Below, one piece after another: positions 44,463-56,883 of a stretch of 64,000 nt of DNA (the first letter of the stretch is position 1; each line of letters begins with the position of its first letter). The notes below the pieces were generated by a model. It was not told where the DNA came from, did no database searches, and was given only the letters and a program-made list of their open reading frames with translations. The position numbers and the translations under genes are program-made. The DNA comes from Brachypterus glaber (taxonomy: Eukaryota > Arthropoda > Insecta > Coleoptera > Kateretidae): contig OY294046.1 of assembly GCA_958510825.1 (NCBI GenBank), positions 72,921,808-72,985,807 of the forward strand, written 5' to 3'.

Positions 44463-46349
44463 TATTTATTTATTTATTTATTTATTTACGGGAAAGCCCC
44501 ATTACAGTAAAGTATAACAAAAAATATATAAGCTAATAATTAAGAATACTAACTAAAAGTAAAATATAAATATAAAAACAAATAGTGAAATGAATTATTA
44601 ATGATCTTCAATAGAGCGAATAGAGGATTTAAATTTTTTTTAATTTCCTAAAAATGGATCAACTTTCGATTGATTTATAAACTTTAAAGTTAAGTTTAGT
44701 GGTGTTAGTGCCGCATAATTTGTACTGTGATGCGCAATAAAAAATGTATTTTGTACACCCCTTATATTTCTAACAGGTACTAAAAAATTAATTATGCTTA
44801 GCAAATCAGGACAATCAACTAATCCGTTTATCAATTTAAAAACAAAACAGGCATTAGCTATATTCCTCCTAGAATCGAGTGACTCCAGACCAGTGATCCT
44901 TTGAATTAAACAGTAGTCATGACCAATAGTTCTAAAATTCATTTTATAGGCAATTGTACGCAAAAACTTATGTTGAATTTTAACCAACAATTTTTTATCT
45001 TGAGCTGTGTAAGGAGACCAAATGAGGGTACAATATTCTAGATTCGATCTGACCAGAGATTTGTATAACGTAATTATAGTATTTGTAGAAAATTGTAAAC
45101 AGTTTCGTGTTACAAAGCCTAGTAGTTTGTTTGCTTTCAGAGAAATATTTTTAATATGTTCTGAGAAATTTAAATTTTCACTGAAAGTGATACCCAAGTC
45201 TTTAACGGATTTGACATATTTTAAAGGCTCACCATTGATGGTAGAGGAAAGTGGCCTAATTTCGGATACCATTTACAATGTATTCAATATTTAATACTCG
45301 GTATTACTTTTTGATATTTTTTTTATATAACCAGATACAACTTATTATAGCGAACCATGATTTATTATAAAAGCAATTTTATTACAGTTTATTTTTTCCA
45401 AAAAACACGGTTAAAAAAAATCAGCGCATTTTTGTGCATTTGAAAAAGGGCTCCTAATTTCGGACATATCCGAAAAAATTTTTTCAAGAGTAGATCTGGA
45501 TCCCATTGCTTATGTTTCTTGTTATTCCTTCACATTTGAGACGTAATTTAATCATTAAGCGATTTTCTACGAAATACTATAGGAACTATAATTTTAGATT
45601 CCCAATTTCGAATATCTTAGTATCTTAGGTAATTTTCGTTTTTTCAAAATTGTTTATCTTAGTTTGTTGTATCATTATAAAAATAATAATTAATGGTTGA
45701 TTATCCTGAATAATAATTACCTTGCGGATATCCGAAATTGGGAATCAAATGCACAAAAATGGTCTTTCCGAAATTAGGCAACTTTCTGCTTTTTAGATTA
45801 GAAATTTGTAGAATGTTTACGTTTTCAAATTGCTTAATTATGAATAGTGGATCAACTTAACTAACATCATAACTTACCCAAGACAGAATCACGAACTTTT
45901 ATAAAGATTATTTATAAAATAAACAAGCATAATAATGCAACTGAGCACAAAACTGCCATTTGCAATATAAACGATTTGTGCTGCCATTTAAAGGGGAGAA
46001 GCTCTACCGTTATCATATTACAGGACGGATTTAGTTTGACTTTTGGCTTCACATAAAAGTAGGTTTCTGTTTACCTTTGCAGACAGTATCTTAAATACAC
46101 TACTATCCGAAATTTGGAAACCATCCGAAATTAGGCGCATTTCCTCTATAGAAGGAATTAAACTTTTTAAGACCTCTGAAAAAACTTATGAAACAGCACT
46201 TTTCTATATTTAACCTAAGATTGTTAGCTGTGGACCAATTAAAAATATTATCAACATCTCTCTTCAAGCTTAACCAATCTTCATAAGTTTTTATAATTTT
46301 GAAAAATTTAAAATCGTCAGCAAATATTAAACCCTCGCTAGACTCCAGG
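44463..46349 (-). pseudogene. LINE fragment (Jockey-like), itself split by a MITE
   Basis: The minus-strand 5' part (46349-46149) encodes FADDFKFFKI...WSTANNLRLNIEKC, including the catalytic FADD. After the MITE, the frame resumes with INGEPLKYVKSVKDLGITF and goes on through SNLEYCTLIWSPY to a stop at 44640. The 3' UTR is followed by a (TTTA)n tail at 44460-44488. The two parts are offset by one base, so this is a dead copy. It belongs with the LINE at 11073. Confidence 0.82.
45244..46146. mobile_element. MITE with repeated TATCCGAAATTAGG motifs
   Basis: The inverted ends GAGGAAA...GCCTAATTTCGGAT are flanked by TA (45242-45243 and 46147-46148) inside the LINE coding region. The CCTAATTTCGGA motif or its mirror recurs at about 45453, 45732, 45768, 46107 and 46122. 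Confidence 0.8.
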
Positions 46350-46659
46350 TGTTAGGGGCAACTTTGGCGGATTTTCGGCACGGGTTAGATTTTTTTGATC
46401 ATTTTGAAATTTATCCCATAATTTTGTATACTTAAAAGAAAAAAAGAAAGGTTTCAAGCCCTTTCAATTTTTCACTTATACAAAAATTACAGACAATTTT
46501 CAAAGATTTTTTACGATTTATGGGCAATTTAGAGAAGTTTGGTCAATTTCATATTTTCAGAATTTTCTAGATACACCTAAATGAAGATTTTAAGAAGGTA
46601 ATTAAATTAAATTTTTTTTAAAATTAAAATAAAGATAAAAATTATAAGGTCCATCATAA

Positions 46660-47105
46660 TCTGTCATTCTAATTTCAACAAATAAAATGACGAAACAAGT
46701 TTTCTTTTTAATTAAAATTAATTAAAAGTTATAATTACAATTTTTTAAAAATTTCAAAAAATCTTTGGGAAGTTTTTTTTTCCAAAATTCGGAAATCTCA
46801 AAAGTGCGTGTAGTCATTCCTTGATTTTACGTAATGTCACCATTACGTAACATTAGTTAATAGCCAACAGCGAGGGTTGCATCTTACCATATGGTCACAG
46901 TGTTGAGGAAAAAACTGTGCCCAGCGCCGTTTGGCCTCATTTACGCTTGGTAATACTTTTCTTTTAAAACTGGACGAGAAGTACTGGTGAATCAATGTCA
47001 ATCACAGTCGATTTTAGAATTAATAAATAGTAATTATTATGATTAGTAATATATAATCAACTAGTCCATTTGAAATGGAACGACTATATTTTAAATATTT
47101 TAATA
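46660..47105. other. Unassigned sequence
   Basis: A small TTACGTAA-containing inverted block lies near 46835-46855; nothing else was recognised. Confidence 0.35.
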
Positions 47106-47108
47106 ATA

Positions 47109-47569
47109 CACATTAAATTCCGGACACCTAAAAAATTGACATTTTTTAAATTCAAATATTTCGAAAACTAATTAATGTATTTGACTAATTCTTTTTTAGT
47201 TTTAAAGCTTAAACATTTAAAAAATGACAATTTCAGGAAAATCCTGATATCTCCTAAACCAGAAGTAAATATGTAAAAAAATAAAAAAGAAAATATTCAT
47301 TGAAACTGCGGCAATAAGAGAGACTAATAATTTGATAAACAGTTGCAGTGGCGTACCATGCAAGTCCTAGAAGATGGGGTAAAAACATAGTTGTACATTA
47401 TTTGTTGCTGTTAATACGAAAATTATTAATCATTGTTAAAACAATCAAAAGTAGAGAATAAGCTATAAAACAAAAAAAGAATCAGTCAAATCCATTAATT
47501 AGTTTTCGATATATTTGAATTTAAAAAATGTAAATATTTTAGGTGTCCAGAATTTAATGTGCGGCAGTG
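47109..47569. mobile_element. MITE family M2, full copy
   Basis: A long palindrome whose right end mirrors CACTGCCGCACATTAAATTC and is followed by TA at 47570-47571; the left end lacks the outer 8 bp. Tc1/mariner-type. A partial copy is at 3545-3905. Confidence 0.75.
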
Positions 47570-47824
47570 TAATAATAATTAGTGGGTAGTTAGGTTTATT
47601 AGTAAAAATTAAAATCCATTTAACAACATAAATCTGCATTTAATTAAATATTTTACGGTAATTTAAACTGAAAAGTTCTCTTTCTGTACAAAATAGCTTA
47701 AAAAGTGCATTTTCGTTCAATATCCTAACACGTTCGAAGAAAAATTAAAAAAAATCCTTTAAAAGCTTATTCCGTTTCTTGAAAAATAGTAAAACTTCTT
47801 GGACGTTTTTTTTTGCGATTTGAT

Positions 47825-48165
47825 TGGGGTTAGATGAGTGGCGATCCGATATTGCATTCTGGCGTGGTGCTTTCACCTCATCAGGTCATCTAGGCATGAG
47901 GCGGCTGCAAGCTGCAGAAGAAACATATCGACAGCAACCGCCGCCGAGGCCGAGCGCTTGAGATTGCGTGATGGCCTCCGCCCCTCTGCGCCCCCGGCTA
48001 CCTGCTGACCGGCCCTGCCCAGTGCCCGTCGTATCCATAGCGACCACCTCGTCATTAAACCATCGCCTTATCATAACCGCCACTACGCCGACCCCGGCCA
48101 TCTTTGGTCACCGCCGTCCGCTGTTCCTCTGCTGCTTCCACTGTTGCCCCGCCGCACTACGTTAT
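47825..48165. other. GC-rich island
   Basis: About 300 bp of GC-rich sequence (for example CCGCCGCCGAGGCCGAGCG) in DNA that is otherwise strongly AT-rich. Frames are open on both strands (plus 47968-48279; minus 48101-47886), as expected of any stop-poor GC-rich DNA. No domain is recognised. It could be an exon, a CpG-type promoter, or DNA from another source. Confidence 0.4.
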
Positions 48166-48283
48166 AAAAATATAAAACAAGTTATCAACATCATAATATA
48201 TTTTTTTCACTACCAGCCTAAAAGCACATCTTTATTACTGTTCTTTTCATTGGTAGAAATATTATTTCTCTACCTATGACGTC

Positions 48284-48600
48284 AGAGGTTCTAAAAATAA
48301 TGAAATTGCACCATGGTTAATAATGAATTTTTATTCAGCTGTTTTGGCATCTGATGTTTCACATAATTATTAAATCACATTGCTATTTACAAGTGACTTT
48401 AGGCACCAAATTTATTTATTGCATGATAAATTAAAAAATATTAATTAAATTAGTACAAAAAACACTTTGAACAGTGAAAATCATTGGTCCATCATATTCA
48501 ACCATAGATTATGCAACCGGCGCTAGCGCGCTCATCCCGCAATTTGACGCAGGTCAAAAATGTTAAACTTCTCTCACTTGGTAAATAATGTACGACTCTG
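48284..48600 (+). repeat. Family F2 repeat, copy 2
   Basis: It matches 8440-8725 and, directly joined, the hairpin half of 9285-9335 (GCGCTAGCGCGCTCATCCCG), then the mirror arm ACTTCTCTCACTTGG. Confidence 0.85.
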
Positions 48601-48984
48601 TATAAAATTCTAAAACAAATAAATAAAACAAGTTTGGAACATATCTGTGTGTACTAGTAAGTTAAGGATCTCGAGGGGAATATACATTCCAAGCAATTTA
48701 AAGAATATACTTTTTCTATGACATGCTATGCTCAGTTTTAATAAACATATCAAATATTCGTAAACCATTTTATATTTAAAAAATAATAGTAAAATATATC
48801 TTAATTTATTATTAAAACATTAGTAGTTAAGTTGAATTTTTATTATTAATATGTTTAAAACCTGATTTTTTTCTGTAGGCTAAAGTCTATATAGATTTAA
48901 TTCTTCATACATGTATATAAAGACAGTGGAGCCATTGTCTTTATATACGAATATTTGTAGAACTGGTAAATAACAATAATGTAT

Positions 48985-49800
48985 TGAAACTTTTTTCTTA
49001 GTTTTTAATGTAAAATCACTGTTAACCGCTAGGGTGTTTTATCGAAGGACCTTTGTGACGTGAGGCAAAAGGAACTTACTTGTATTGTTCCAGGTGTCTT
49101 CTTGTACTTGGGCCCAAGAAATGGCGTAAGCCCCATTTGCAACTCGTTCTAAGCGAAATGTTAATTATTGGATGTATTTTCCATAGCGTGATTCATTACG
49201 AATAACTATTGTTATTTTTGTTCTTTGGAAGCGATAGTGGCGTGAGTATCGCGCCCCTGACGAATTTAACGTATTGTCCGGACCGTGCTGTTTTACGAAA
49301 TCATTCAAATTACACTAAAATATCGCCTCAAGCCAGCAACTTCAGGTAGTACGTCATGCGCATGAAACCTTATATTTGTCCGCATAAGGGACTTATCAAA
49401 CTCTACTATATACAGGATGAAAACTAAACAGTCACCCTGTATCGTTAAGATTTTCGTTTTTTTTTAACATTTTAGTCGTTTTTAGTCATCGAAACGTGAA
49501 ATACGATACTATAACAAAAGTACCTTGTTTTATGTATTTTTACATGATAAATTATATTCTAAAATTTAATTCACAAAAAATTGCATAGAAAAATGTTTGG
49601 GCTAAAAAATTGAAAATTCTCCCATTTTGCACGCCCCTGTTTAAAATAAGTACATAAAAATAAAATAAAATTATATGACTTTATTAAGTTTAAATCACAT
49701 CCAAAACCTAGTTACTATAACTCAAAGGTCTCAATAAAAACCGAATTTTAGTAGTCCCTTTCAAAGGAGCGTAGCTTCACTAGGACCCGGTTTTGCACCT
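48985..49800 (-). repeat. Diverged relative of the 27.1-kb foldback
   Basis: It shares the TTTTTTCTTAGTTTTTRATGTA block near 48990 and, at 49600-49690, a mirrored TTTTGCACGCCCCTGTTTAA block also seen near 27345 and 33665. The ends are not clear. Confidence 0.45.
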
Positions 49801-51690
49801 AAATTTATAGGATTTTTTTTTCATATTTTTTCAGAATCACAAAAATGAAAATAATATTTGTTTATTGATTTATCAAATTTTGACCACTCTTTTATCATTT
49901 TTGAACACAGAGCGCCGCGTGCTGTTCCTCTTTTGCCTCCAATTTTCCCCTCCTCCCGCGATGTAAACGTTTGTCATCCCGGTTGCTTCGTGTGTGTATA
50001 TTTTTTGTCTTGAGAGAAAAGAGATTTTACTGCTCAATAGGTTTATCGTAAGCGTTTTTGTCTATTAAAATCGACGTTGTTGCTCTAACACAATGTAAAT
50101 ATATTTACCTAGTTAAGTTTAAAAATAATTGAGTCTTTACTTTTTAATTTTATCATAACCATAAATCGTAGCATAAATTCAGCACTGATTAGAAGCCTAT
50201 TCCCAATCTACCACGACGCAACCCCAGTGTATCTTTGACAAAAGCTAAAAAAGATAACATGGCTTCCATATCCCCGTAAACTCAGTTATGACTCATCAAC
50301 GTTGAAAATAAACACAGAAACATAGGTTTACGGAATAAACAACATATATCTCGTTCACTTTTCAATTGAAAAAACAGTTCAAAGGAATTTTTTCAAGAGA
50401 CTTTTTATTAACGGATAGCCTTTTTTTTGCTTTTTTTTTAAATTAACCCATAATATATACTTTGTTTTAAATAACAAAATTTGAGCATTTTTTGTGGATC
50501 CTTTACGAAAAAGTGCCTACATCCCTTTAGGGTTCGGTTATATTTGGTTTGTCCTTTCTGTTACCTAAGTATATTAATTATAATATATTAAGAAAACCGT
50601 TAACAGGAAACTTATAAAGGAAAAACTTTCTTATCAGATTATCCTTCGATAAATTAGATTTTCCTTATGTAGTGAGAAAAAGAAAGAACGAAAAAACCCT
50701 TAGAGGCAAGAAATAAAACCATAAATTTTGTTGGTAAAATGTTCGTCAATAATATTTAGCAAAGAAATATTTGTTGGATATTGAAAAAAATATAGAATAT
50801 TAAAAGAAGTACTGTTTACTTAATATCAATTGGCACCTGAGTAGAATGTGACAAATTTAAGATCGTCTATAGTTTACACGCAAAATTTTACCTCTTCTCT
50901 CCTCTTGCCTCAGCTCACAGGTGCCAGTTAGTATTACGACTGCATTGTTTACACAGTATCTGTCAGACAACCCATATAGAATCTTTACTATTAGGTTTAA
51001 GTATTAGAGGAAACAGCAGACAGCAACATTTCGACTTTTTCTTGATCTCATTACTGTTTTTTCAACTAAAAAAACACAAAAATATGGAAGTATGGATTCT
51101 AATAATCAATAACCAGTCCAAACAAGTGGTAAATCAGTCGACTCCAGAACAAGGCGTCAAGGTGGCCTAGAAGCTCACGCATCAAGAAGTCTTGCGAAGT
51201 TCCGTATATTCATTCATTCTTACAAAAAAAATATCATAATTAAGGGGGTTTAGGGGTCCGTCACGTAAGAAATCAAGACTCATTAGAAAAATTCACAAAA
51301 AATTATATATTTACATAATTCTCACAGGATTTTACATGATTTTTCATTAAAATTCATAGATGTGTAAGAATTTAACTAACTTATTCCAAGGAGTATAAGA
51401 ATTTAAGCATTGCAGTGGATGATCTCCATGACTTTTTTCAAGTCAGTCACAAGAACTGCTTAATAATTCACATAATATATCCTGTAATTTTTAACTTTAA
51501 AAATATTGTTTCTGACATTTTTTGAACAGGAGGTCACAGGTACTCGAAACTGGGTATGTAGGAATACAATGCACTAAAAAAGGATCCTTTGCGGTAATGG
51601 CATATGAAATTAGGCCAAATGCTTCGCACTCTTGAATACGTCCAAAAGCGCCTTCTCTTAACATGAAAATATAATTCACTTGCCAATATC
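49800..51690. other. Long stretch without recognised features
   Basis: A moderately GC-rich spot lies near 49910-49990. The 60-codon minus-strand frame at 51497-51679 has no recognised motif. Confidence 0.35.
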
Positions 51691-51699
51691 TTTCTGATT

Positions 51700-51990
51700 C
51701 TTTAACTTAAAACTCTTTGATCTTGTGTGAAATGCAAGTGGTCTTGTCTTAAAAGAAAAATTATTGGGCCAAAGTATTTAAAATTATTTAATTTTTAATA
51801 ATCTTAAAACAAGATAAATGGTTTTTGCCTCAAATGCGCCAGGTCCAAGAGAATTTTAAAAATATTTCAAAGCGACACTTTTCTTGGGACAAGATAAATA
51901 CTTTTGTTTGAAGATACACATCTTTTAAGCTAAAAGAATAACAGCCAAGAGTCTTGACTACTTTGAGCCAAGAACGTCATTTTTTTCAGT
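51700..51990. repeat. Partial relative of the 31.1-kb MITE
   Basis: It repeats CAAGATAAAT and TCTTGNC motifs and ends TTTTTTTCAGTGTGCA, like the AAGAT-rich MITE family. Confidence 0.4.
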
Positions 51991-52398
51991 GTGCAAACGA
52001 AAATCAACAAAACCAAAATTGAAATTCGGTATGTAGGGGTACAATGTAAACCAAAAAAAAACGAGATGGCCGACCTGGCAAAGTCATATCTTTCGAACGG
52101 GAGGTCGTAGAAACATGAAATTTGGTACCTATGTATACCTACTTATTGTCAAATTAAATTTAAGCAACCCAAAAAGCACATTTAAAGTAAAACTTTATTT
52201 ATACTTAACTATTATAGAATATATGAATTTTTAAATTTTAATGCCATGTTCAGCACCTCCCTACACCAATTTTTATACCTGTAGCATAAAAAACTGAATT
52301 GTTGCCAGAGCCATTGATGCGAATTTATACCCGTAAGGTTTTATTGTCAATATTTAAATGTTATATGGTCATGCACGTATAATAACAACTTAAAGCCT

Positions 52399-53040
52399 TT
52401 GCAGGTTCTCCAAAATAAAGCTATAAAAAATACCTACTCACTTGATTACCGACATCCAACTTCTGAATTATATCAAAACATTAAAATAAAGTCAATCAAA
52501 AATATTTACGCAAATCAAGTAAATTTGTTCATTCACCAGGTAATAAATAAAGAAAGACATTCATGTCTCACCTTTTCTCATAGGAATAACGTGCATGAAT
52601 ACAACACCCGAAATAACTCAAAAATAGTCCTGCCTCAGGTATTTTCACAAGTTGGTAGAAACTCCATTTACTATAAAGGAGTAAATGAATATAATAAATT
52701 GCCTGAACATATAAAAAAATTTAAAGGCAAAAAATTTTAAAATGCTGTCTCAGATTTTATAGGATATGCTTAAATAACTATCAATACTGTTTAAATTTCT
52801 TCTTTTATTATATGTTTTATATTTATATGTTAATGTACGTTAAATAATCTCTCTCCTTCTTAGAAGAAGAGAAATTACCATAATAGTCATTATTCTGTGA
52901 TGTAATTATGTAAGCTTTAGCTTAGCTATAGATTTATAAATAAAATGTAATATTTAATTTTTGTACAAAGAGGTGTCCCTCTATAAAACTTTGTGTTTTT
53001 TTGGGATGAATAAAGACATTATTTATTATTATTATTATTT
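52399..53040 (+). pseudogene. LINE 3' fragment
   Basis: A 113-codon frame (VLQNKAIKN..YSLDYRHPTSELYQ ... YNKLPEHIKKFKG) is the extreme C-terminus of a non-LTR reverse transcriptase protein. The 3' UTR has AATAAA near 53008 and a (TTA)n tail at 53020-53039. Confidence 0.7.
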
Positions 53041-54334
53041 ATAATGAAAAATCTGAACTAATAAGATATAATTCTATTTGAATGAGTAAATCTGAAATTG
53101 GAATTTGACTATGCAGCGTTTGTCATGAGAGTGAGTCAGTGTTATGGAAGTGTAAGTTGGGCCTTCTATCATGAAAATTAATGTTCCCCAAAGTATAATT
53201 TGTGGAGACGAGTTGTCCGGGAACGTTGGTGTATTGCAACAACGCTTCACTGACTGTAATATGCCGCTTAATTGTCTCGAAATGAGAAATTCGTCGGCAA
53301 CTTATAATTGGATACGCGCCACACTAAATGTCTTAAGAAACTCTTACATATCTCCAAGATACCTCCCTCAATCTCTCCTACAACGTATAATAGATATTTA
53401 AAATTTTAATCTCAACATTAATTTTAGCTTAGCTTTGCCATTAAACATTCTCATCTGTGTTAATCTTATAATACAATATATCTTGTTTTCCTTAAGAAAC
53501 TTTTACCGAATACAAAATATAACTTTTTCCTACGATACTCTATGAAAATGACATTTAGCACACTCTTTTGTTCTTTAGAAAACGCCTTATATCTCACTAG
53601 TTTGATATTTTTATATCACACTCGTGTAATATTTATGTATGGAGATTTGCCTAATTTTATTTAGATATTTACCTCGTAGATTCTACGAATTTTATTCACC
53701 TTGTTTTATAAACCACCACAGACTTTTATATCTTTAAGTGTTTTAATCCAAATATTTCTGTTTTAATGTCAAAAATAGAAACTATAGTTATAACGTTACT
53801 ATTTTGATCATTACTGTCTGGTCTAGACAGTTTAGATCTTATAAAAATAACTTAATTTTATATTTAGTTACCTTAAATTACATTAAAAAATATCAAAATA
53901 CACAGTATTTTTCTTACGAAATGATAATAGTACAATTTTACTGTCTTATATGGCTGCTACCCACAGAAATCTAATTTAATAAACTCAAGTTTGCATTTAT
54001 TTAGGAATAGGCAACCCATTTCAAGAACGCTTTGACACAGAGACTTAAAATTTGGAACAAAGATTTTCTTGTCATTTTGTGTATACAAGCGGTTATTAAG
54101 AATTTTTGTGTAGTTATTTATGTTATGGATGATAATAAACTACATTCTAGTTATCTTAAATTTAGTTAAACCATAGAAAAAATGTCATCTCTCCAAAATA
54201 TAAATTTGTTGTCTATTAAACAAACATTATAGCGACAATTGTTTCGACTTTTTTAACATAAAGTCATTTTCAAGTTTTTAAATTTATAAACAAAATAACT
54301 TGAGTACACATTATTAGAAATGTCATACTGACAG
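53041..54334. other. Unassigned sequence
   Basis: A 76-codon frame (53171-53401) ends with NVLRNSYISPRYLPQSLLQ; I do not recognise it. Nothing else was identified. Confidence 0.3.
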
Positions 54335-54585
54335 TAAGGCCAATATCGGTTTACCCATGAGTGCCATACAAGGTTTTATCCAATAAATAGCTTAGGAATT
54401 CATATTTTTATTAAAAATTTTAATGACATTTACAAGAAAATAATTTGACAAGTGACAGTTGGGTGGGTAAAATAAATAATTATCCACTCAATAAAGTAAA
54501 AGCCACGCGGGGGTTATTATTGAGTTTATCTATTTAAAATAAAGCTGGTAATTGTCTTATTATCTGTATGTATTGGATAAAATAT
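54335..54585 (+). repeat. Family F1 repeat, copy d truncated inside the hairpin
   Basis: It begins at CCAATATCGGTTTACCC, within the right arm of the F1 hairpin, and keeps the complete body and end. Confidence 0.85.
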
Positions 54586-54699
54586 TTTTTTTGTTTTTAA
54601 ATAGTTATAAAAACTGTTTATATTCAGTAAAAATGAAAACTGCTAGAGGTCTGCGTTCCTCTAAAAAAGGGCGATAGAACTACAATAACAACAGTTTTA

Positions 54700-55454
54700 T
54701 TATTATTATTATTATTATTATCCATACAGTGAGCGGCATAGCCGATGAGACTGATTCTAATTTCTATTAACTAAAATTAATATGTATTAATATAGTTTAA
54801 TTGTCTAAGACTAAGTTTTATCACATAAAGTTAGTCTATCACAGGAGAGAAAAAAAAATCACATTTAAATACTTTGTTTGATAATTAGGCAGGAAAGTGA
54901 ACCCATTGATTAAACAATCGGCTTAGCTCATTGTCAAGTCTATTTTTGAACTGATTTGTGTTCTATGTTTAGACTATTCCAACGGTAAACCACACTGTTT
55001 GATATGAAGTTCTTTCTGGGCAGTCTTGAACACCTCTCTTTCTCAATTTTTTATTATGTCCTCTTAAGTTTATGTTGTTACTGATTTGGAAAATTCGAAG
55101 GTCAATATCAAAGTGGTTGTTCAAGATTTTATATGTTAAGATTAGATCTCCGCGTATTCTTCTTTCAGCCAATGTGGTAAGTTTCATTTGTTTTAGTCTC
55201 TCAGGGTAGGGAAGCTGCTTTAGTTCCGGAGGTAATTTTGTAACTCTTCTTTGTACTTTTTCAAGTAGTTCTATATCAGAAATAAAATACGGGTTCCAGA
55301 TTGATTCAGCATATTCTAGAATTGGGCGTATATAGGATTTATATGGTTTAGCTATGTTAACAATGGAGTGATCCTTGAATGCTATACGGATGAGGTATAT
55401 AACAGTGTAGACAATTTTTACAAAGCTTTGTCCGGAATAAAATTTAATGGTCAA
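54700..55454 (-). pseudogene. LINE 3' fragment (CR1-like)
   Basis: A 161-codon minus-strand frame with YIRPILEYAESIWNPY, LPYPERLKQMKL and RRIRGDLILTYKIL, typical of the region after the palm in CR1-type reverse transcriptases. A short 3' UTR with hairpin CGGCATAGCCG precedes a (TTA)n tail at 54700-54721. The 5' side is truncated at about 55450, next to the tandem unit. Confidence 0.8.
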
Positions 55455-56050
55455 AAATTAATAAAAATATGTTTAAATTTATATTTTTTTATTTACATTT
55501 TGTCCTTTATAAAAATTTATTAATAGTAAATCATCATTTGTATGAATGAAGAAGATGTTATGTTTTTAATAATTTATGATAGCGTTAATAATTTTATTGT
55601 TTGAAGAGTTCAATGAGGTTGTTATACCTACTCTTCACATATCTCTGTAGAGTTGATTAAATATATGTATATTCTTATATTATAAATTCGAGTTTATTTG
55701 GGATCAGATTTTATTAGGGTTCAAGGGTCATTCTTGACCATAATTCGTTTAGAGTTGCTATTAGCATGAAGATAAAATTTCGAGGAAAAATAATTTAAAA
55801 TTTTTAAATTTGTTAATGTAAATCTTTAAATTTAAACTCGAAACGTCTTGTGCCTTCAGAAGATTCTCCTCTGATTTAAAAAATAAGCCTTCTTAACCCT
55901 CTGCCACAGACATCTTATTTATGGAACGTTACTTTAGACTGGGAGTAAAAATTACGCCTCCCTTTAAACAATTTAAAAGTCGAACAAATTTTTTAAATAT
56001 TTGACTTATTTAAAGAACTTTCACTTTCGGGTTTAGACCGTGTTAATGGA

Positions 56051-56111
56051 TTTTCACTTTCCGACGTTTCGTCTCTTACTACTAGAGACATCTTCAGGGA
56101 TTAATCTGAAA
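56051..56111 (-). ncRNA. Hammerhead-like ribozyme motif of the Penelope element
   Basis: Read on the minus strand: TTTCA, a short internal loop, TCC, core CTGAAGA, stem GTCTCT/AGAGAC with a 7-nt loop, core GAAA, minimal helix III C/G and cleavage triplet GTC, then GGA and TGAAA closing helix I. This is the type I hammerhead order reported for Penelope-like elements. One extra U between CTGAAGA and helix II departs from the canonical core, so activity is uncertain. Confidence 0.5.
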
Positions 56112-56159
56112 CTAAGTTTCGATCAACTTGTGTCACTATTTATGACGAGTTGTGGTTAT

Positions 56160-56883
56160 TCACCCGTGACGAGGTTTTTCCTATCAAAGACTTCCATATT
56201 GCAGGTAAGTGGTAACCAGTGTCCCGATTGATATTGTTAGGATGCTTGATGATTTCTATCGATTCCCGTATCTTCCTTGGCATTTTTCTGTTTTCTGTTA
56301 ATATTTGTTTTGTTTCAGACCAATTGATTTTATGACCTGTTTCATGTACATGTTCGGCTACTGCCGATAAGGAAATTTATTTCTTTCTTATATTGTGCTC
56401 ATGCTCTTGAAGTCTTGTAGAAATTTTTCTCTTAGTTTCACCTATGTAAACCGTACCACAGGAGCAGGGTATTTTATATACGCCTTCTGAACTCGGGGGT
56501 ATTTTGTCTTTTGTTGAAGTCAAACATTGACCTAATTTTTGGTTGGACCAAAATATAGGCTTAATATTTGACTTCTTCAAAAGTTTACCTATTTTATCCG
56601 TGATACCGCTTACATAGGGAAGTATAACTTGTGTCTGTCTGTCATTGTCACTATTGTCCTGTTGTTTGGGTCTGGGATTTCTGTATTTGTATATGGTCTT
56701 ATTAATGTCTTTTTTGGTATAACCGTTCATGGTCAAGGCTTTGGTTAGTTTAAGGAGTTCTGTGTCTAGGGAATTCTTGTCTGAAATCATGAAAGCCCTA
56801 TGAACAAGTGAATTAACTACCGAGCGTTTTTGAGAGGGATGGTGATGTGAAAATGCGTTTAGGTATCTGTCAGTCATTAACAC
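56160..56883 (-). pseudogene. Penelope-like protein fragment (linker plus GIY-YIG nuclease), nonsense-interrupted
   Basis: It encodes TDRYLNAFSHHHPSQKR through GVYKIPCSCGTVYIGET. The GVY...VYIG boxes define a GIY-YIG endonuclease domain, the nuclease of Penelope-like retroelements. Compared with the copy at 62598-63479, codon 221 (CAA) is a TAA stop at about 56377, but the sequence past the stop still aligns to the end. The reverse transcriptase is missing. Confidence 0.88.

Larger units (their letters stand above)
43872..46656. mobile_element. Foldback element X, split by a LINE
   Basis: Arm 43872-44167 is mirrored by 46350-46656 (shared blocks: CCGCCAAAGTT.CCCCTAACAC and AAGGGCTTGAAA). The inner arms 44168-44462 are themselves a palindrome (ACTAAAATTTAC ... 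GTAAATTTTAGT with AATGTATCAAAC inside). The LINE sits where the inner palindrome should rejoin the right arm, with GTGTT at both junctions. Confidence 0.75.

Noticed and set aside
47873..48279. Protein-coding gene in the GC island
   Set aside because: Open frames on both strands follow from GC-rich composition; no domain or splice context to choose one.
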